A stretch of DNA of 52,048 nucleotides, taken from an uncultured Octadecabacter sp. (GTDB taxonomy: Bacteria > Pseudomonadota > Alphaproteobacteria > Rhodobacterales > Rhodobacteraceae). The position numbers and the translations under genes were made by a program. The notes beneath the pieces were generated by a model. It made no database searches. It saw nothing but the letters and a program-made list of their open reading frames with translations, and had not been told where the DNA came from. Below, piece by piece: positions 32,215 to 41,857 of the stretch; the stretch's first letter is position 1; every line of letters begins with the position of its first letter. The DNA is taken from assembly GCA_937969445.1 (NCBI GenBank), contig CALBVZ010000070.1, positions 1 to 52,048 on the forward strand. Reading direction: 5' to 3'.

Positions 32215-33405
32215 TTATTGGATCAGTTCAGCAGCCCAAGCGCCGTCAACGATTGTAGACTTGGAGAAGTTACCAGCCACGTCGCCGTTTTCGTCGAAGT
32301 CTTGGTTGCCAGCAGCACCTTCATAGTTGATGTCGCCACCAGCTGCGAGGATCGCCTTCGCTTCAGCCCACTGACCTGGCAGGATCACTTCACCCGGGCC
32401 AGATGCGATTGCACGCAGGGATTCAGCGATTGCTTCGCGGTCATCAGAACCAGCGTGCTCAATTGCGAGCGCCATCATGAATGTCGCATCATAGCCGTTT
32501 GCAACGAATGGGTCAGCCGCCGGAACGCCTGCTTCGTCTGCAATTGCCTGCCACGCTGCGAATGATGGTGTGCTGGAGTCAGATGCGGAAGTCGTGAACG
32601 TGGACGTCATCAGGTTTTCTGCGCCAAGCTGTTCGATCAGCTCGTCAGACAGCATGCCGTCCGCGCCGATGAAGTTCGCGAATGCACCAGTTTCGAGTGC
32701 GTTGCGCATCAATGTGATGCCGCCAGAACCGTAGTATGAGAACAGAGCGAGGTTTTCAGATGACGCGCCGATTGTCGCAACTTCAGAGCGGTAAGACGCT
32801 TTGTTTGGCTCGTGTGCTTCATTAGCTGAGATTGTTCCGCCCATGCCTTCGAATGCTTCAACGAATACGGCCGCGATTGCTGCGTTGTAGTCGTCGTTTG
32901 CATAGGACACAGCGATGTCGGACATGCCGTTTGCGATTGCCAGCTCAGCAAGTGCAACGCCTTGGTAGGCATCAGACGCAGCTGCGCGGAATACCAGGTC
33001 AGTGCCGTCTTCCATGGATGTGATTGCTGGGGAAGATGCGGACACGGACAGTGTCACGACGCCAGCTGGCATGGAAACTGATTCAGCCTGTGCGATTGTA
33101 GCACCGGAACAAACTGGCCCAACAATTGCAGAAACGCCGTTGACGTTGATCAGCTTTGTTACCGCATCGACAGCTGCAACTGGGTCACAAGCTGAGTCAG
33201 CACGGATAACGTTGAATGCTTCGCCGTCAGCGAACATGCCGCCCTGTGCGTTTACATTTGCAGCAGCCAAATCAACTGCAGCTGCGATTGGCGCGTTGAG
33301 GTCCGGAATTGGGCCTGTCATCGCCATTGGGTTACCGATGTTTACATCAGCCATTGCGCTTGTTGCGAGAAGTGTCGCGGCGGTCGCCATTAGTGTATTT
33401 TTCAT
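32215..33405 (-). CDS. LivK-type amino-acid ABC transporter substrate-binding protein
   Basis: A 396-residue periplasmic protein of the Peripla_BP_6 group. The signal peptide (residues 1-19, ending SAMA) is followed by the binding-protein pattern NIGNPMAMTGPIPDLN. AIVGPVCSGATIAQAE and a Type-I periplasmic fold extend to the C-terminus. It captures a branched-chain or other amino acid, or an amide, and passes it to LivHM. The ATG at 33405 overlaps the livM stop (ATGA), so it is the last gene of the operon, whereas liv operons often start with it. GGGAGAG upstream gives a strong own RBS, allowing high production. A terminator follows. Confidence 0.88.
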   Translation of the reverse strand: MKNTLMATAATLLATSAMADVNIGNPMAMTGPIPDLNAPIAAAVDLAAANVNAQGGMFADGEAFNVIRADSACDPVAAVDAVTKLINVNGVSAIVGPVCSGATIAQAESVSMPAGVVTLSVSASSPAITSMEDGTDLVFRAAASDAYQGVALAELAIANGMSDIAVSYANDDYNAAIAAVFVEAFEGMGGTISANEAHEPNKASYRSEVATIGASSENLALFSYYGSGGITLMRNALETGAFANFIGADGMLSDELIEQLGAENLMTSTFTTSASDSSTPSFAAWQAIADEAGVPAADPFVANGYDATFMMALAIEHAGSDDREAIAESLRAIASGPGEVILPGQWAEAKAILAAGGDINYEGAAGNQDFDENGDVAGNFSKSTIVDGAWAAELIQ

Positions 33406-34502
33406 TTGGTCTCTCCCGTTGAACCCGCGTCGTTGTTATCGGCCTTTGGTGATGCGGGTCTCACCTCAGGTAGTATCCCACTAGGATAGCGCTGCAAGAT
33501 CACTTGCATCAAGATGCCAATCAACATCATACGCAAGAACCCTGCCCGTGTCTGCAAGATGCTTGGATCAAGCGTCGAGAAGATGTTTGAAATCAGCCCG
33601 ATAGAGCCGGTGATGACAAGTTCGGATGCGGACCAGATGGTCCAGATCAGAAACGCACCAAGGATCGCACCACGGTTGTTACCAGACCCACCAAGGATCA
33701 GCATAACCCATGTCAGGAACGTCACCTTGGCTGGATCAAAGGTGTTTGTCGGCTCGATCAAACGCAGGTGTTGTGCGAACAACGCCCCAGCCAGACCCAT
33801 GATCGCAGCACCGATTACGAATGCTTCAATACGGCGGCGTGTGACGTCTTTACCAGATGCGCGTGCTGCAGGTTCGTTTTCACGGATCGCCGTCATCATA
33901 CGGCCCCAAGGCGCGGTCCGCGCGCGTTCCAGCATGCGGTAGATGACATACATGATCAAAAGGATCGTGGCCGCAAACAAGGGCTGCCAATACCAGTTTG
34001 GCAGTTTGTCAAAGAAGGCTTCCCAGTTTTCAGGCGTGCCAAACCAACTCATCGGCCAGCTGGAATAAAAGCGTTCTTCGCTGAAGTGTTCCCACATGCG
34101 TGGGATCTTGTTTACTCCGCGCGGGCCGTTGGTGATGTCGGTTTCGTTCTTCAGGATCAGCTTGATGATCTCGGCAATCCCGATTGTCGCGATTGCCAGA
34201 TAGTCGGCCCTAAGCCTGATACATATTAACCCGATGAAGGCTGCGACGATGGCCGACATAACCATGCCGACGAACATCCCAATCGGCAGGGGCAGGCCAA
34301 ACCCGCCCAAGTGGAAGGTAGATTCAGCCGTCGTAAGCAACGCGTAAGTGTAGGCACCCACAGCGGCAAAGCCGACGATACCCACGTTAAACAGCCCCGC
34401 GAAGCCCCACTGGACGTTCAGTCCAAGCGCAAAGATCGCATAGATGCCACCAACCGTCAGAAGCGACAGAAGATAGAGGAAATATCCAACATAAGCTTCC
34501 AT
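33402..34502 (-). CDS. livM: Branched-chain amino-acid-type ABC permease LivM
   Basis: A 366-residue inner-membrane permease with eight or more hydrophobic segments. Family features: FALGLNVQWGFAGLFNVGIVGFAAVGAY near residues 25-52, LRADYLAIATIGIAEII near 95-110, and MMTAIRENEPAARASGKDV around 203-221, the loop that docks to the ATPase. The C-terminal tail of about 20 residues is hydrophilic (EVRPASPKADNNDAG). The start meets the livH stop at 34502. With LivH it forms the transmembrane pore. The exact substrate depends on the binding protein. Confidence 0.9.
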   Translation of the reverse strand: MEAYVGYFLYLLSLLTVGGIYAIFALGLNVQWGFAGLFNVGIVGFAAVGAYTYALLTTAESTFHLGGFGLPLPIGMFVGMVMSAIVAAFIGLICIRLRADYLAIATIGIAEIIKLILKNETDITNGPRGVNKIPRMWEHFSEERFYSSWPMSWFGTPENWEAFFDKLPNWYWQPLFAATILLIMYVIYRMLERARTAPWGRMMTAIRENEPAARASGKDVTRRRIEAFVIGAAIMGLAGALFAQHLRLIEPTNTFDPAKVTFLTWVMLILGGSGNNRGAILGAFLIWTIWSASELVITGSIGLISNIFSTLDPSILQTRAGFLRMMLIGILMQVILQRYPSGILPEVRPASPKADNNDAGSTGETK

Positions 34503-35434
34503 TAGAAAGACCTCCCCTTGAACAGCCCTTGCGGACGCACGATCAACATCACCACCATGATCGCGAATGCGACGCCGGTTTTATAGCCAGGTGAAAGCAA
34601 TGGCGTGTCGCCGATCCACGGATAAGCGCTGAGTTCTTCGGCAAGACCGATAATCAACCCACCTGCGACCGCACCATATGGCTTTCCGATACCGCCCAAA
34701 ATCGCGGCAGCAAACATGGGCAGCAGCATTCTAAAGCCCATTGTCGTTTCCAGCATCTGGGTGTCCATCACAAGGAACACACCCGCAGCCGTCGCGCAAA
34801 TACCGCCAACGATCCATGTGGCGTTGATGACTTTATCAACGTTGATACCTGTTACATGGGCCAGATCAGGGCTGTCAGACACGGCGCGCATGGCTTTGCC
34901 GATGCGGGTGCGGTTCAACAGGTACCCAAGTGCCATCACTAAAATGATCGTTCCCGCAAAGATAAACAGGTGCTTGTTGGGCATCAGGATCTGTAGGCCC
35001 ATGTTTGACGTAATTTCGCTAAGCGTCGCATTTGGCTTGGCAATTCCGCGCACGAACGTAATCTGGTTTGGTCCCCAAATCATCTGAACCGCAGAGCGGA
35101 TGATCAACATCATACCAAAGGACGCCATTACGACCTTAATCGTGTCTTCCTTACGGAACGGTTTGTAGAAAAACTTGTCCGTGCCAAGGAACAACAAGAT
35201 AACAAGGAAAGCTGCAGGTACCATCGCAACCAATGGGTGCAACGTAAGCCCCGCACCGGCCGCAATCGCCATGACCGTCCATGTCAGATACGCGCCAGAC
35301 ATCATGATTTCGCCGTGGGCGAAGTTGGCAAAGCGCAAAATGCCGAATGTCAGCGTGATACCAATCGCGCCAAGCGCATAGATACAGCCCAGAACAAGAC
35401 CGGGGATGAAATAGTAGTTTACGAATTCCCACAT
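34502..35434 (-). CDS. livH: Branched-chain amino-acid-type ABC permease LivH
   Basis: A 310-residue permease with about eight membrane helices. The start is taken as ATG 35434 (MWEFVNYYFIPGLVLGCIYALGAIG), one base past the livF stop; the longer frame to 35485 would overlap livF and adds no homology. Typical LivH stretches are ALGAIGITLTFGILRFANFAHGEIMM, MRAVSDSPDLAHVTGINVD (ATPase contact loop) and FRMLLPMFAAAILGGIGKPYGAVAGG. It pairs with LivM. Its stop overlaps the livM start by one base, so translation is coupled through the four transporter genes. Confidence 0.92.
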   Translation of the reverse strand: MWEFVNYYFIPGLVLGCIYALGAIGITLTFGILRFANFAHGEIMMSGAYLTWTVMAIAAGAGLTLHPLVAMVPAAFLVILLFLGTDKFFYKPFRKEDTIKVVMASFGMMLIIRSAVQMIWGPNQITFVRGIAKPNATLSEITSNMGLQILMPNKHLFIFAGTIILVMALGYLLNRTRIGKAMRAVSDSPDLAHVTGINVDKVINATWIVGGICATAAGVFLVMDTQMLETTMGFRMLLPMFAAAILGGIGKPYGAVAGGLIIGLAEELSAYPWIGDTPLLSPGYKTGVAFAIMVVMLIVRPQGLFKGRSF

Positions 35435-35435
35435 A

Positions 35436-36152
35436 TCAGTGACCCCCGCCCAAGAACATGCGTGCAATTTCGGGATCAGCAGCAAGCCCAGCCCCCGTCC
35501 CCGTATGACGGTTCGCTCCGTCTACAAGCACATAGCCACGATCAGATACGCCAAGCGCTTGCTTTGCGTTTTGCTCAACAATCAGGATCGGCACGCCGGT
35601 TTCCTTAATCTTTTGAATGGTTCCGAAGATTTCACCGCGATACTTGGGCGACAGGCCCGCAGTCGGTTCATCCAGCAGCAAAATCTTGGCATCCACCATC
35701 AATGCCTTGGCCATCGCCACCATCTGGCGTTGCCCACCAGACAGCGACCCTGCCGCCTGATTGCGTTTTTCCGCCAGATCGGGGAACAGCGCGTACATTT
35801 CTTCCAGACGCTCTTCGACACCGGTTGGCCGCGTCCACGCACCCATTTCAAGGTTCTCTTTGACGGAAAGGTTCACAAATACGTTGTTGGTTTGCGGCAC
35901 GTAAGAAATGCCCTTTTCGATAACCTTTTGTGCCGGTGTGTCAGTTATGTTTTCGCCGTTCAGTTCAACCGTGCCTTCGGTGATGTTGAGCAGCCCAAGC
36001 ACGGATTTCATCGCGGTCGATTTCCCCGCCCCGTTCGGGCCGATAATCGCGACGATCTCGTTCGGGTTCACGAACATGGACAGATCATGAAGAATTTCGG
36101 TTTGGCCGTAGCCAGCCTTGAGGTTGTTAAGTGACAATACTGGCTCGGTCAT
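35436..36152 (-). CDS. livF: ABC transporter ATPase LivF
   Basis: A 238-residue nucleotide-binding subunit: Walker A GPNGAGKST near residues 38-46, signature LSGGQRQMVAMAKAL around 138, Walker B ILLLDEPTAGLSPKY, and IVEQNAKQAL in the H-loop region (Glu-Gln in place of the usual His, normal for LivF). It drives import with LivG. The start overlaps livG by four bases, and livH starts one base after its stop. Length equals E. coli LivF. Confidence 0.92.
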   Translation of the reverse strand: MTEPVLSLNNLKAGYGQTEILHDLSMFVNPNEIVAIIGPNGAGKSTAMKSVLGLLNITEGTVELNGENITDTPAQKVIEKGISYVPQTNNVFVNLSVKENLEMGAWTRPTGVEERLEEMYALFPDLAEKRNQAAGSLSGGQRQMVAMAKALMVDAKILLLDEPTAGLSPKYRGEIFGTIQKIKETGVPILIVEQNAKQALGVSDRGYVLVDGANRHTGTGAGLAADPEIARMFLGGGH

Positions 36153-36928
36153 ACGACTTCTCCGCCAAAATAAGCATCAATGACACGTTCGTCGTTGCGC
36201 ACTTCGTCCATGGTGCCTTCCATCAAAACTTGCCCCTCTGCCAGCACGACGACCTTGCCGCACAACCGCGCGATCATATCCATGTCGTGTTCAATAATGC
36301 AGAATGTATAGCCGCGTTCTTCGTTCAATTGCTCAATCATTTCAGCGACTTTGCGCATCAATGTCGGGTTCACCCCAGCGCCGGGTTCATCCAGCAGAAC
36401 GACTTTGGAGTCGTTCATCATGGTGCGCCCAATCTCAAGCAGCTTTTTCTGGCCACCTGACAGATTACCCGCCAACTCTTCACCGACATGGGTCAGCCCG
36501 AGGAATTCCAGCGTGTCGCGGGCCAATTCAATCACTTCGGCCTCGCGTTTCTTAACGCGGCCATTGGTGAACCAGCTGGACCAGATGCTTTCGCCTGTCT
36601 GATCAGGTGCTGCGACCATCAGGTTTTCAAGCGACGTCATACGCGCATATTCATGCGACAGCTGGAACGTGCGCATCAGGCCTTTGTGGTACAGCACATC
36701 TGTGCGCTGGCCCGTGATGTCTTCGCCATTCAGCGTGATCTTGCCGGATGACGGAGGTAGCTCTCCGGCAATCATGTTGAAGGTTGTGGTTTTGCCAGCA
36801 CCGTTCGGACCGATCAGCCCGACGATTGCGCCTTTGTCGACGTGGAAATCCACGCCACGCACGGCATGTAAACCACCGAAATTCTTTGCCAACCCAGCTA
36901 CGCTGAGGACAACCTCACTTGCAGACAT
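36149..36928 (-). CDS. livG: ABC transporter ATPase LivG
   Basis: A 259-residue nucleotide-binding subunit: Walker A GPNGAGKTT, signature LSGGQKKLLEIGRTMM, Walker B VVLLDEPGAGVNPTL, and the H-loop EHDMD. The ATG ending at 36928 is selected because GAGG lies six bases before it; a GTG at 36934 would sit directly against the Shine-Dalgarno. It is first in the leftward liv operon. The 206 bases to its right, up to katG, contain no gene and end in a GC-rich terminator. Confidence 0.92.
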   Translation of the reverse strand: MSASEVVLSVAGLAKNFGGLHAVRGVDFHVDKGAIVGLIGPNGAGKTTTFNMIAGELPPSSGKITLNGEDITGQRTDVLYHKGLMRTFQLSHEYARMTSLENLMVAAPDQTGESIWSSWFTNGRVKKREAEVIELARDTLEFLGLTHVGEELAGNLSGGQKKLLEIGRTMMNDSKVVLLDEPGAGVNPTLMRKVAEMIEQLNEERGYTFCIIEHDMDMIARLCGKVVVLAEGQVLMEGTMDEVRNDERVIDAYFGGEVV

Positions 36929-37097
36929 CCGCACCCTCTCCCAAAAGTTGCGTGTGCTTTGAGGTTTCGGTTAGATGCGCGCGTGCACACCGTGCTTATC
37001 CATCAAAGCGGCTGGGAAATTGCTAACCTGCGGCAAATTGGTTGTCCACGGTGAAGTGAAGTCGTTTCGACTGCGTTTCGCGGCGTCACAATGCAAA

Positions 37098-37124
37098 ACG
37101 ACGCCCCCGAGGGGGCGCCGTTAT
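37098..37124 (-). terminator. Terminator after katG
   Basis: GCCCCC (37103-37108)/GGGGGC (37111-37116) with flanking CG pairs forms a very stable hairpin. On the leftward strand it runs into GTTTTGC. It lies 17 bases beyond the katG stop. Confidence 0.75.
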
Positions 37125-37140
37125 CTTTTTGGTTCGTGAT

Positions 37141-39327
37141 TTAGCGCAGATCGAAGCGATCAAGTTCCATCACCTTGACCCATGCTGCCACGAAGTCGTT
37201 GACGAACTTGTCGCCCGCATCCGCGCTTGCATAAACTTCGGACAATGAACGCAGGATTGAGTTGGACCCAAACACGAGGTCAACAGTCGTCGCAGTCCAT
37301 TTCACATCACCACCGCTGCGTGCGCGGCCTTCCAAGATATCGCCGTTTTCAGTCCAGACCGTGCCCATATCGAGCAAATTGGTGAAGAACGACTGATCCA
37401 ATGTACCAACGTTATCCGTCAGAACGCCATGCTTTGATCCACCTGTGTTGGCACCAATCACACGAAGACCACCAACAAGAACGGTCATCTCAGGCGCTGT
37501 CAACGTGAGCAATTGCGCACGATCAACCAAGTGTTCCGCAGCAGACCGTGTTGCGCCTGGCTTGATGAAGTTGCGGAAACCGTCTGCCTTTGGCTCTAGC
37601 CATGCATAGCTTTCCACGTCTGTATCGTCTTGGCTGGCATCTGTACGGCCTGCATTGAACGGCACTGTGATTGTTTTGCCAGCTGCTTTCGCGGCCATCT
37701 CAATGCCCACAGAACCTGCAAGAACGATTGTATCCGCCAAGGACACCGGCTTGTCGAACGCTGCGCGCACCTCTTCCAGTTTTGCAAGGACAGCGGCCAA
37801 CGCCTTTGGATCGTTTACTTCCCAATCTTTGGCGGGGTTCAATCGAACGCGCGCACCATTGGCACCGCCGCGCTTGTCAGAGCCGCGGAATGACGCCGCA
37901 GACGCCCAAGCCGTAGTCACCATTTCAGCCGCGCTAAGACCAGTGGCCGCAATCGCCGCCTTGAGCGCGTCAACGTCAGCGCCCGAAATCAACGCATGAT
38001 CAACCGCAGGAACAGGGTCCTGCCAGCTTTCAGCCGTAGCTGGCACATACTTACCAAGACCAAGCTCATACGGCCCCATGTCGCGGTGTGTCAGCTTGTA
38101 CCAAGCTTTTGCGAAGGCCTTAGCAAACTCTGCAGGGTTTTCCATATAACGACGTGAAATTTTTTCGTAGGCAGGATCCATGCGCAACGCCATATCTGCT
38201 GTTGTCATCATGATATGTGTCTTGCCTTTGCCGTCAGCCGTTGGTGCTTGGTCGCTGTCTTTCAGGTCTTTGGGCTGCCATTGCTGCGCACCAGCCGGAG
38301 ACTTCGTCAGTTCCCATTCGTACCCGAACAGGACACCAAAGAATGACATGTCCCATGTGGTCGGCGTTGGCGTCCATGCCCCTTCAAGACCGGAGGTAAC
38401 AGTGTCGACCCCGTTGCCGGTACCAAAGGATGTTGACCAGCCAAGACCCATTTCCGTCAAAGCCGCGGCTTCTGGTTCTGAACCGACATACTTTTCCGGA
38501 TCCGCAGCACCGTGGGTTTTCCCGAACGTGTGCCCACCAGCGACCAACGCCACGGTTTCTTCGTCGTTCATCGCCATCTTGGAAAACGTTTCGCGGATGT
38601 CATTGGCCGACAACAATGGGTCAGGGTTGCCCATCGGGCCTTCTGGGTTCACGTAAATGAGGCCCATTTGCACGGCCCCAAGTTCACCGATCAACTCGCG
38701 ATTGTCTTGCTTGTAGCGCTCGGAATCGTCGCCCAGCCATTCGGTTTCAGGACCCCAATAAATGTCTTCTTCAGGCTCCCAAATATCGGCACGACCGCCG
38801 GCAAAGCCATGGGTCTCAAAGCCCATGCTTTCCAACGCGACGTTGCCTGCAAGGATCATCAAGTCAGCCCAGCTAAGTGCCGCGCCATACTTTGCTTTGA
38901 CAGGCCACAACAGACGGCGCGCTTTATCGAGATTGCCGTTATCAGGCCATGAGTTCAGGGGCGCAAAACGTTGTGAGCCGGACCCTGCACCACCGCGACC
39001 ATCACCCACGCGGTATGTACCAGCAGAGTGCCACGCCATACGAATAAAGAACGGGCCGTAGTGTCCATAATCGGCAGGCCACCAGTCTTGGCTATCTGTC
39101 ATCAACGCTGTGAGGTCAGCAATGACTGCATCCAAATCAAGGGTCTTGAACGCCTCGGCGTAATCGAACGCACCACCCATTGGATTGCTCTGAACGTCAT
39201 TTTGGTGAAGCGGTTTCAAGTTCAGGGAATTTGGCCACCAGCCGGTGTTAGCGATAGAACCTGTCTCTTGCGACGTGCCATGGTCGAATGGGCATTTGCC
39301 GCCTGTGTCTTTGGGTGAACCGTCCAT
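37141..39327 (-). CDS. katG: Catalase-peroxidase
   Basis: A 728-residue bifunctional haem enzyme that removes hydrogen peroxide as catalase and peroxidase. N-terminal catalytic half: [23 protein letters not shown]-type region with distal Arg, Trp and His, then the proximal His in [15 protein letters not shown]. The C-terminal half is the degenerate second peroxidase domain. No signal peptide, so cytosolic. The start ATG has AGGAG upstream (39330s). It is divergent from oxyR with 96 bases between, the standard arrangement for OxyR-activated katG. Confidence 0.97.
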   Translation of the reverse strand: MDGSPKDTGGKCPFDHGTSQETGSIANTGWWPNSLNLKPLHQNDVQSNPMGGAFDYAEAFKTLDLDAVIADLTALMTDSQDWWPADYGHYGPFFIRMAWHSAGTYRVGDGRGGAGSGSQRFAPLNSWPDNGNLDKARRLLWPVKAKYGAALSWADLMILAGNVALESMGFETHGFAGGRADIWEPEEDIYWGPETEWLGDDSERYKQDNRELIGELGAVQMGLIYVNPEGPMGNPDPLLSANDIRETFSKMAMNDEETVALVAGGHTFGKTHGAADPEKYVGSEPEAAALTEMGLGWSTSFGTGNGVDTVTSGLEGAWTPTPTTWDMSFFGVLFGYEWELTKSPAGAQQWQPKDLKDSDQAPTADGKGKTHIMMTTADMALRMDPAYEKISRRYMENPAEFAKAFAKAWYKLTHRDMGPYELGLGKYVPATAESWQDPVPAVDHALISGADVDALKAAIAATGLSAAEMVTTAWASAASFRGSDKRGGANGARVRLNPAKDWEVNDPKALAAVLAKLEEVRAAFDKPVSLADTIVLAGSVGIEMAAKAAGKTITVPFNAGRTDASQDDTDVESYAWLEPKADGFRNFIKPGATRSAAEHLVDRAQLLTLTAPEMTVLVGGLRVIGANTGGSKHGVLTDNVGTLDQSFFTNLLDMGTVWTENGDILEGRARSGGDVKWTATTVDLVFGSNSILRSLSEVYASADAGDKFVNDFVAAWVKVMELDRFDLR

Positions 39328-39423
39328 TGGGGAATCTCCTGTTTGCTGAATTTAGAACAACTCTAACCAGCCAATGTGATTAGTTTAAGTGGTATTTACT
39401 GATTGGATTGATAAGTTGATCTT
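39328..39423. promoter_or_regulatory. katG-oxyR divergent regulatory region
   Basis: An AT-rich 96-base gap between divergent start codons. TGATTAGT and ACTGATTG, around 39378-39416, form an imperfect dyad of LysR-type spacing, a candidate OxyR site. The exact operator could not be defined by eye. Confidence 0.45.
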
Positions 39424-40320
39424 ATGATGAACTTAACATTAAAACAGCTTCGATATTTTGAAGCATTAATCCAACACAAACACTTCGGCCATGCGGCTGA
39501 TGCCAGCGGGATATCGCAACCCGCCTTGTCGATGCAAATCAAGGAGCTGGAAGAAAGCCTTGGTGTGCCCCTGTTTGAACGCGCCGCCCGTCACGTCAGT
39601 CTGACGCGCTTTGGTGAAGATCTTGCACCGCGTGTGCGCGATATTTTGCGCAGCGTTGGCGAGGTTGAGGACATGGCCCGCCTAGCACAGCATACCATGT
39701 CGGGGCGCTTGCGCATCGGCGTGATCCCCACGATTGCGCCCTACCTTTTGCCCAAATTCATTGGTCATTTGAAACAGGAACACCCGACATTAGATGTTCA
39801 CATCCGTGAAACACTGACCCCGCGCCTGATCGCGGAACTTGCCGAAGGAAAAATCGACACCGCCATCGTTGCCCTACCTGTATCCGAGCCCGCGTTTGAA
39901 GAGGTGACGATCTTTGAAGAAGATTTTGTGCTGGTGCGCCCCGAAAGCGATGCAGCGCGCCCTGTACCAAGTGCGGCGGACCTTCAAACTATGCAGCTTT
40001 TGCTACTTGAGGAAGGCCATTGCTTTCGGGATCAAGCCCTGTCGTTCTGCAACATCAGGTCAGCCATACCGCGCGAGGGGTTGGATGGATCATCTCTGAC
40101 AACACTGGTGCAATTGGTGGCCGCTGGATTGGGCGTGACGTTGATCCCGCAAATGGCGGTTCCGGTTGAGACACGGTCCGCAGCGGTTTCGGTTGCGCAG
40201 TTTCCTGCGCCACGTCCAAAACGAAAGATCGGGATGATCTGGCGAAAGACATCCCCTTTGTCCGAGCAGTTTCACCAGATCGCCAAGATCGTGGAAACTG
40301 CCGCCGCTGAGCTGCGTTAA
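39424..40320 (+). CDS. oxyR: Hydrogen-peroxide-responsive regulator OxyR
   Basis: A 298-residue LysR-type transcription factor. The N-terminal helix-turn-helix (residues about 4-62) has TLKQLRYFEALIQHKHFGHAADASGISQPALS. The regulatory domain carries two cysteines, Cys200 in EEGHCFRDQALSFC and Cys209, at the same spacing as the Cys199-Cys208 disulfide pair of E. coli OxyR. Peroxide oxidation should therefore switch it to an activator of katG. Two adjacent ATG codons (39424, 39427) are equally possible. Its stop overlaps the convergent aminotransferase stop in TTAA. Confidence 0.95.
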   Translation: MMNLTLKQLRYFEALIQHKHFGHAADASGISQPALSMQIKELEESLGVPLFERAARHVSLTRFGEDLAPRVRDILRSVGEVEDMARLAQHTMSGRLRIGVIPTIAPYLLPKFIGHLKQEHPTLDVHIRETLTPRLIAELAEGKIDTAIVALPVSEPAFEEVTIFEEDFVLVRPESDAARPVPSAADLQTMQLLLLEEGHCFRDQALSFCNIRSAIPREGLDGSSLTTLVQLVAAGLGVTLIPQMAVPVETRSAAVSVAQFPAPRPKRKIGMIWRKTSPLSEQFHQIAKIVETAAAELR

Positions 40321-41714
40321 CCGACTTTATACAACCCGTCTGCTTTGATCTGCTCCAACGTCTCATCCAGAGATTTGATCGCGCGTTCAATAAGAGTGTC
40401 GATCTCGGCTTTGGTGATAACCAGCGGTGGCGAAATTACCAAACGGTCCCCGACATGGCGCATCACAAGACCATTTGCAAAGCAACGGGTACGGCATGCA
40501 AACCCTACCGTACCTGCGACCGCTGCAAACTTGGCGCGGCTTTCTTTATGCGGCGTCAACGCAATTGATCCCATCATCCCGACGATTTTGGCTTCCCCCA
40601 CTAACGGATGCGAAGCCAAGGATTCCCATTTCGCTTTCAGGTATGGACCTGTTTCTTGGGCGACGTTTTCGACGATCTTTTCTTCTTCCATGATGCGAAG
40701 GTTTTCCATAGCGACCGCGCAGGAAACCGGATGGCCAGAGTAGGTGTAGCCGTGGTTGAAATCCCCACCTTGGGCGACGGTTTCTGCAACCTCGTCGCAG
40801 ACCATAGACCCGCCAATCGGCGCATAGCCAGACGACAAACCCTTGGCGATGGTCATGATGTGTGGGCGGATGCCGTAGTAATCGGTGCCAAACCAATGGC
40901 CTGTACGTCCAAAGCCGCAAATGACCTCATCAGCGATCAACAGAATGCCGTGTTCATCGCAAATGCGCTGAATCTCGGGCCAATATGTTGACGGCGGAAC
41001 GATAACGCCCCCAGCCCCCTGCACGGGTTCAGCAATAAACGCCGCAACACGGTCCGCTCCCAGCTCATGGATTGCTGCTTCAAGCTGACGGGCGCGTTCT
41101 AGGCCGAACTCTTCAGGCGCTTTGTCACCGCCCTCGGACCACCAATCAGGCTGGTCGATGTGATGAATACCTGGAATGACGGGCACGCCTTGGGTTTGCA
41201 TTTTCGGCATTCCGCCAAGTGAGCCCCCCCCAAGCGTGGAGCCATGATAGGCGTTCTTGCGACTGATGATAATGTTCTTATTCGGCTGGCCTTTGATCGC
41301 CCAGTAATGGCGAACAAGACGGATATTGGTATCATTGGCCTCGGACCCAGACCCAGCATAAAACACGTTATTCAAATCGTTCGGCGCGAGCTCAGCAAGC
41401 TTAGCGGACAGCGCAATAACAGGCACGTGGCTCGTCTGGAAGAACGTGTTGTAATACGGCAATTCCTTCATCTGGCGCGCGGCAACGTCGGCCAGTTCAT
41501 AGCGTCCGTAGCCAATATTAACGCACCACAGTCCCGCCATAGCATCCAGAATTTGATGACCGTCGCTGTCGGTCAACATAACACCGTTCGCTGCGGTAAT
41601 GATGCGTGCGCCGGTTTTGGCCAACGCCGCACCATCCGTGAACGGGTGCATATGATGCGCTGCATCCAGTGTTTGCAATTCTGCCGTCGGCATGTGGTTT
41701 GAAATCACGTTCAT
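40317..41714 (-). CDS. Class III aminotransferase (omega-amino acid/diamine-pyruvate type)
   Basis: A 465-residue PLP enzyme. Fold-type I, class III features: GSGSEANDTNIRLVRHYW for phosphate binding, AYHGSTLGGGSLGGM, LIADEVICGFGRTGHWF with the Asp that holds the pyridine nitrogen, and IAKGLSSGYAPIG with the PLP Lys. The pattern is that of enzymes using pyruvate as acceptor with omega-amino acids, putrescine, taurine or beta-alanine; the substrate is not settled. The ATG 41714 has AGGA seven bases upstream. TTGACT lies in the upstream gap as a possible -35 box, without a good -10. Convergent with oxyR. Confidence 0.88.
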   Translation of the reverse strand: MNVISNHMPTAELQTLDAAHHMHPFTDGAALAKTGARIITAANGVMLTDSDGHQILDAMAGLWCVNIGYGRYELADVAARQMKELPYYNTFFQTSHVPVIALSAKLAELAPNDLNNVFYAGSGSEANDTNIRLVRHYWAIKGQPNKNIIISRKNAYHGSTLGGGSLGGMPKMQTQGVPVIPGIHHIDQPDWWSEGGDKAPEEFGLERARQLEAAIHELGADRVAAFIAEPVQGAGGVIVPPSTYWPEIQRICDEHGILLIADEVICGFGRTGHWFGTDYYGIRPHIMTIAKGLSSGYAPIGGSMVCDEVAETVAQGGDFNHGYTYSGHPVSCAVAMENLRIMEEEKIVENVAQETGPYLKAKWESLASHPLVGEAKIVGMMGSIALTPHKESRAKFAAVAGTVGFACRTRCFANGLVMRHVGDRLVISPPLVITKAEIDTLIERAIKSLDETLEQIKADGLYKVG

Positions 41715-41857
41715 TGGACTGTCCTATGGATTGGAATTGGCGCGCGAACCGCGCCCTTTCGTCACCCTATTCTCAACTTTAGACAAGTCAATTGGTCGCC
41801 TTTGCACACCAACCTATTCGGATGCGTTGATAAACCGCCAAAGGGACGAATGGATTG

